The notes below the pieces were generated by a model. It did no database searches, was not told where the DNA came from, and saw only the letters and a list, made by a program, of their open reading frames with translations. Made by a program: the position numbers and the translations under genes. Of a DNA stretch of 64,000 nucleotides, positions 58,876 to 64,000 are shown piece after piece (the stretch's first letter is position 1; the number at the start of each line of letters is the position of its first letter). The DNA lies in assembly GCA_916610825.1 (NCBI GenBank), contig OU744447.1, positions 25,173,037 through 25,237,036 of the forward strand, given 5' to 3'. This DNA is from Haliclystus octoradiatus. Taxonomy: Eukaryota > Cnidaria > Staurozoa > Stauromedusae > Haliclystidae.

Positions 58876-59439
58876 CGTCTGCATGATACAAACCAACGCA
58901 GAGCTTATTCCCAATTTGCTTAAAGAGACAGTAAATCTACGGAAATTAACAGAAAAACATGCCAGGTTTATATGGTCAACAGCATGCAGACAAAAACAGG
59001 AATAAATGCAATTCTAGAACAAGAACAATTTTAGCACAAGCACATTCTAGCACAAGCATTATGACGTCCTGTTGCCTTTGTGCTAGTAGGGCAACTAGTC
59101 CAGTGGAACGATGGTATGCTCAACTAGATCTTGCAAAATTGGCAGTAGATTTTTCATTTCGCCATTTCCGTAATTATTTGGTACTTCCTACCAATTGCTA
59201 TAATATACACTGACCACAAGCACCTAGTTAGCATATTTTTAATGCTAGAAAAGGCTCAGTTCGCACTGATTGCATCAAACTACATCACTGAGACATCAAT
59301 TACAAAATTGTGTGGGAAACGGCAAAGAAATCCTGCAGACTTCATCTCCCGGCATTGTACCCCTTCCATCATGTTCCAGTCCACATAAGAAAAGTATCAG
59401 AAGATTCTACAAACTGTGTGGATGCTGCATTATTCACCA

Positions 59440-60260
59440 TATACAGATTTTCTATCCATGGAGTGCATTATTAGTTATACGAAACAATATGAGATTCTAC
59501 AAACGATACAGCTCTGTATCCAAAATAACAAACAATTGCCAAACACAGATGAATTCAAATCCTACAGGAAAGGGGTTTCACAGCTCACAACGTCAGATGA
59601 AGGCCTGCTAATGAAGCAGGATAGGATTGTAATTCCACAAAGATTATGGGTGAAAGCGGTTCAGAAAGCTCATCAAGGTGGCCATCCGGGAATTGACAGG
59701 GTATCCAAGAACTAAATGCGATTGCTGAGAAATATATCAAAGAATGTGCAACGCAAACCTGTTCTTGCTGCCTTTGAGGATCTATGAGGACTACGGTACT
59801 CCTAAATGTCACAGGACAGACAATGGACCTCCTTTCATCAACAGTATTGAATTCCAAAAGTACTCCATATGACACAAAACTATTCTTCCGTATCATCCAC
59901 AAGCTAACCCTGCAGAAAATTTTATGAACCCTCTTGGAAAATCCATGAAAGCAGCTTTTTCAACTACCAGCATCCAGAACAAGAACTTTTAAAGTTACTC
60001 TCAGGCTACCGCACCACTCCTCGTCCAGCTACAGTTGTTCCACCACGCAAAGCATTATTTCGGGTTGGATACAGGAGTGAATTTCCAAGGCAGAAAATCA
60101 ACGATGAGAACATCCTGTTAACATTTGAAAAAGCTAAAGAACAGCACCAGGTGCGTACAGAACATATTAACTCAAACTCCAGGCAAAAACACGCCACACT
60201 TGATATCGAACAATTGGTATTAGTTTTGGATCCACAAAGACAATCAAATTTTCACCGCTA
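59440..60260 (+). pseudogene. Integrase remnant (zinc finger and core)
   Basis: RIVIPQRLWVKAVQKAHQGG followed by HPGIDRVSK is the zinc-binding region. After a stop come pieces with RTDNGPPFINSIEF and LPYHPQANPAENF, the second Asp and Glu regions of a DDE integrase, and YRTTPRPATVVPPRKALF further down. Several frameshifts and a deletion near the first Asp. Confidence 0.75.
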
Positions 60261-60350
60261 TAACTACCTACTCAATATTTAGTAGTTGGTTACCAAGGTG
60301 ATACTAGTCTCATTCTGCAGAACATTCGCCGTCACAAAGATGATGTCAAA

Positions 60351-60617
60351 ATGTATGCGAAACCAAGGAATTTAATACCGATACCTGATGTCTCACAAAG
60401 TAATCAACAAGAAGAAAACATCTGGCTATGGGCTACCACGCACCAGCTACTATCAGCACAACAACAACCGGTGACCCAAATCTTGCCAAGAATTGATGCT
60501 CCTCAACACCAGCCAGTTCAACAACAACAAGCGCTGCAGCCATCTTTGAATATCGAATGCAACGAAGGCCAACTTGATGCTCAAGCAGACCAAAGACGCC
60601 CAAGTAGAGTTATTTGA
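60351..60617 (+). pseudogene. Gln-rich C-terminal tail of the element
   Basis: 88 codons rich in Gln/Pro, ending RRPSRVI, a frequent ending of gypsy polyproteins just upstream of the 3' LTR. Confidence 0.55.
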
Positions 60618-60688
60618 AGGCCTGCTAAGCTAAATGACTTCGTATAAATAATTGTTACAGTATAGTCTAGAATAGTACCGATTGTAAA

Positions 60689-60880
60689 TGTAGTAAGACG
60701 TGTTGTTATATCTGTAATGTTGCTGTTGTTATATTCATGTAGTATTCTTATATTTTAATGTTGTAATAATGTATTGTAATGTCCTTTGACTTCTTGGGAG
60801 TCTGCTGGGAGAGAGACAGAATAAACCAAGATGGATGATAGCATGTCCTTGTTTATGTGATCTCTTGTTAGAATACTTCA
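60689..60880 (+). repeat. 3' LTR of the Ty3/gypsy element
   Basis: Starts TGTAGTAAGACG and ends GAATACTTCA. It shares the central block GTCCTTTGACTTCTTGGGAG with the 5' LTR. Divergence between the LTRs fits an old insertion. Confidence 0.72.
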
Positions 60881-61923
60881 GATGACAATACAAATAATTT
60901 GTCAAAAAAGACATTTTATTGGATAAGATTGTGTCCATGCACCGTATGAAAGATAAACGTTTATTTAGAATAAAAATACATACAACCTGTCTGAATACGT
61001 ATAGCTTCCTATAGTGGACTGCATACACGAATTTATTACTTTTTAACATTTAAGCTATATAAGTTTGAAATTTTTTGTTTGAACAGCCTGTGTAGCTTGC
61101 AATAACCTATTTGAAATGATCAAAAACGGTGACAGATTTCGATGTGGTTTGTGCTTTTTCTTCTGAATGCAGACCTGATTTTAAATGAAAACAGAAGTCT
61201 AATGATTGGTAATATTGAGTGTCTCTCTAAGTAAAATCATCTTTTTAATGGACGTTCTACTTTAAATGAACATTCTTCAACAATTATTTCCTTTCATGGC
61301 TTCTGACAGACAAATAGTTTAATCAGTTGTGAATTATTTAAAAAATTATACAGCTATGAAAATATGCTTCTTTGAAAAGTTATAATTATATCTTATTTTC
61401 GTAAAAACTAATAAGTAGTCGAATAATTGGCTACCAAAGAACAAACAACAACAACAAGGAAATATCTGACCTGAAACTGGAAGTTTTTATCAACATGGAG
61501 GGCAGGTATGGCTCTATTAATCAATGATGGCTACCAAAACAAACTAGGGATATATGCGTTTCTTTAAACAAGAAACAAAGAAAACATAGTTTTCTACAGA
61601 AGTAGAGAAATTACCCAAATAAGATACTATTGATATCAAATTTGGAGTAGTTATACATCGGCATAAATAAAAATACAACATATACGAAAGATTAATGGGA
61701 AAACGTGGTAACAATTTAGTTTTTTTGATTGGTGGAATGCAAATAAATACGTTCCAAGGTGACAGCTTGACTTTAAATACGGTCGATATAAACAAATCAA
61801 ATATTAAGGTTGCAAAATAATTGTTTTACCATACATTTGTTTTAAAACATGTCGACTCACACCATCCTTACATACAATCTGTCTCCACGTGTCTGTCAAT
61901 TGGAGGCCAACAAAATGTAAACG

Positions 61924-61947
61924 AGATAGATAGATAGATAGATAGAT
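61924..61947 (+). repeat. (GATA)n microsatellite
   Basis: About six GATA units, simple sequence. Confidence 0.9.
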
Positions 61948-62552
61948 GGTAAGCAGAATATTCAACAGGCTGCAGGTCCATCACGCAAAGTAGCACCCTG
62001 CCCCGTCTGATACTTTGACCACATCTGATAACATCTCGCACTTTACTTCGCTCTGACTTGACTTTGAGATTTCGTATGACCTGAAAAAATGGCGGTCTTG
62101 TCGGAAAGTGATGAGACTATAATGAGATTGAAGATTCAACATAAAGACCTTCGACAATCGTCATATAATATTTTTTTTGTAGATATGAAGTTCTTATCCT
62201 GCTCATCGTAGAATTCCCGTATAGTTGATGTTTTATTTGCTCGTCTACGCAGCCTCTCGATTAAAAAGTAAGTTGGGAATTCTCAATCAACTAAGCTGTA
62301 AACTATATTATAACGTGACAAACTTATATCTAATATCAAACAAATCTTAACATTGAAGGGTGTATAAAGGAAAGCTTTTGGCCTCCACTTAAAGATAGCC
62401 TTAAAGGGCAGAAGAATCGTTGGCAGAAGAGCTTCAATCAAAGGTTAATGAGGCGTTACGTGTTGATTACGAAAATGTTTTATCAGAATTCCAATGTAGC
62501 TTCAAGGCATTTACTGAACTTGCATCTTAGCCAAAATTGCAGAATGACCAAT

Positions 62553-63965
62553 TGAGCGGCATGATCTCCGAACAACATTTAAATACAGATTTGCAGGTTC
62601 TCTGAGTTAATACAACAATCAATAATAAGTTAACAACCATATTTTATCGAAAGAGAAGGCAAACCCGATAAGAATAAAATATAAATTGTCTTTTATTTGA
62701 AAAAATTCTGACAAAGATAGATCATTTCATATCGTGATCAAATGCATGGTAAAGTAGATTCATTTTCTATATAAGTAAATCCTTTTCATCAGACATCATA
62801 ACATGAGCATTTGAATACTGCCATCAGCTATGGTATTTATATACCTAATATAGCTCCACTGAACATTTCCACTCTATCAATCATCGCGTCCGTTTCAAGA
62901 AATTCTGAATAAATATGTATATCACGATTTTGGCAAAATGAGTTGTTTTCGTTTTTCTATCAAAACAATTAATTTATTCATAATCGCCTAATCTTTCATT
63001 CTACATCTGTAAATTTTTATAAATAGCGCTTAGAAATATTGACAACAAGATGTAACATAATATCAATATCGAATTACTATAGAAGTTTATTATAGAATTT
63101 TATTTCATTTTAAAAGAATGATGATCTATGCTCTTATTTGAAATTTGATAACAAGAAGCACTATGAGGCCATTTTTTCACATCTTTTTGTTACTTATGAA
63201 GTTCTATTTTCTAACAACTCTTAGTATTTTGAGAATGCCATGAAAATCACAGGCCTACTTTCTGAGATTGTTAAGATCAATAATATATAGGCTCATATAC
63301 TATCATATGATAATATTATCAGATGTTATATATATATTGCAATAAAGATTTGAAAATCCGAACCGAACACGATCCGATCGTATCGAGTCAAATTTGGGTT
63401 GATATTTTAGGTTTTCGGATCGGATTTGAAGTGCATTTTTATGGATAATTTCAGATTTCAACATTTGACTGAGTATTTGTAATTTGTAATAATGAATGTG
63501 TTCTAGCTTCCTTTGAGCACATAAAATAAAGTTTTTCTATGTAGATATAGCTGTGTTAAATGCACAAAATTTCCCGGCGGCCTTTGCGCTTGGTCTTCAA
63601 ATATGCACTGATGTACACAGCTATTTGTATCTTGAAAAATTGCACACTCTTTTCAATTTGAGCTTGCAAGGCGCGTTGATCTATTTTATGCCTTTAGTAT
63701 GCCGTTCTCTATACAGTTCAATCGACTCAATTGATAAGAAATGAATTCAAGTTTGTTGAAGGTAATGATTAAGTTCTCTTGATTAATTGTACATCGTTGT
63801 TTTGTACTGTATATTGTGTCTCATGTTCTGCTCCAAAGTTCAATCTCCGTAGTACACAGTGATAGTCAGCTTAGTCAACTGTTTATATATTTTTGCTATT
63901 TAGTGATCTGAAAGGTTTATCACACAAGGTCCAGTTTCTGGACCTACATTAATTGCTAGTTAAAC
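62553..63965 (+). repeat. Long noncoding dispersed repeat, copy 3
   Basis: Direct counterpart of 50765-52395 without the SINE-like insertion. Beginning GAGCGGCATGATCTCCG, it passes CAATAATAAGTTAACAACCA and AATCCGAACCGAACACGATC and ends near AAGGTCCAGTTTCTGGACC. It reaches almost to the window edge. Confidence 0.68.
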
Positions 63966-64000
63966 TATAATTGTTGTGAATTGAATGTTTATTCTCCTTC

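Larger units (their letters stand above)
56171..60880 (+). mobile_element. Degenerate Ty3/gypsy LTR retrotransposon
   Basis: LTR-like ends at 56171-56322 and 60689-60880 share ATGTCCTTTGACTTCTTGGGAG, GAGAGAGAC, AATAAACCAAGATGG and GAATACTTCA. A TTGGCGACGAGGAT primer-binding-type segment follows the 5' LTR. Internal order: gag, aspartic protease, RT, RNase H remnant, integrase zinc finger, integrase core, Gln-rich tail, the gypsy order. All parts carry frameshifts or stops, and a MITE splits RT. No target duplication was identified. Inactive. Confidence 0.85.
55283..64000. other. Repeat-filled region upstream of gene B FN3 exon
   Basis: It holds a foldback element, a decayed Ty3/gypsy element with a nested MITE, a GATA microsatellite and long repeat copy 3. 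No FN3, SEA or TSP1 exon was found on the minus strand, so gene B either has a first-seen intron longer than 8.7 kb or has lost its upstream exons. 60900-61900 and 61950-62550 show no recognised features. Confidence 0.6.

Noticed and set aside
1..64000. CRISPR array, bacterial operons or rRNA genes
   Set aside because: No regularly spaced repeats, no compact operon structure, and spliceosomal introns throughout.

Overview
The window looks like an AT-rich animal nuclear genome. Genes are split by GT-AG introns, the recognisable protein domains (TSP1, SEA, FN3) are typical of metazoan cell-surface proteins, and introns and flanks carry Ty3/gypsy, LINE-like, Penelope-like, hAT-like and Mutator-like repeats. 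A tunicate or another compact invertebrate genome would fit, but the species cannot be fixed from the sequence alone.

Two host genes are visible, arranged tail to tail. Gene A (+, 2341-29673) can be assembled by eye into 20 exons whose phases all agree, giving 1235 residues: signal peptide, an unrecognised eight-cysteine module, four TSP1 repeats, a SEA domain with a G-S-I-I cleavage-type motif, three FN3 domains, and then an ionotropic-glutamate-receptor-like core. That core runs S1, M1, a pore loop with a perfect K+-channel filter (TTVGYGD), M2, S2, M4 and a cytoplasmic tail. Gene B (-, 55282-31853) is a diverged paralogue. Its last nine exons (final FN3 to stop, 567 residues) lie in the window with the same intron positions and phases as gene A, and it has the same TTVGYGD filter. 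Its 5' end is not seen.

Layout: 1-2340 is upstream DNA of gene A with a possible splice-acceptor just before the ATG. 2341-9000 holds the signal-peptide, Cys-rich, TSP1 and SEA exons. 11.1-19.7 kb holds the FN3 exons. 20.2-29.7 kb holds the channel exons. 29.7-31.9 kb is the shared 3' intergenic gap. 31.9-55.3 kb is gene B with TE-rich introns. 55.3-64 kb is a foldback element, a decayed Ty3/gypsy element (56171-60880) interrupted by a Mutator-like MITE, and other repeats; this may be a long 5' intron of gene B.

The most interesting content is the pair of predicted K+-filter ionotropic receptors. Gene A fuses an adhesion-type, possibly self-cleaving ectodomain to a GluR0-like pore. K+-filter glutamate receptors are known from bacteria (GluR0) and a bdelloid rotifer (AvGluR1). 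I do not know of a described one carrying TSP1, SEA and FN3 modules. Ion selectivity and ligand are inference.
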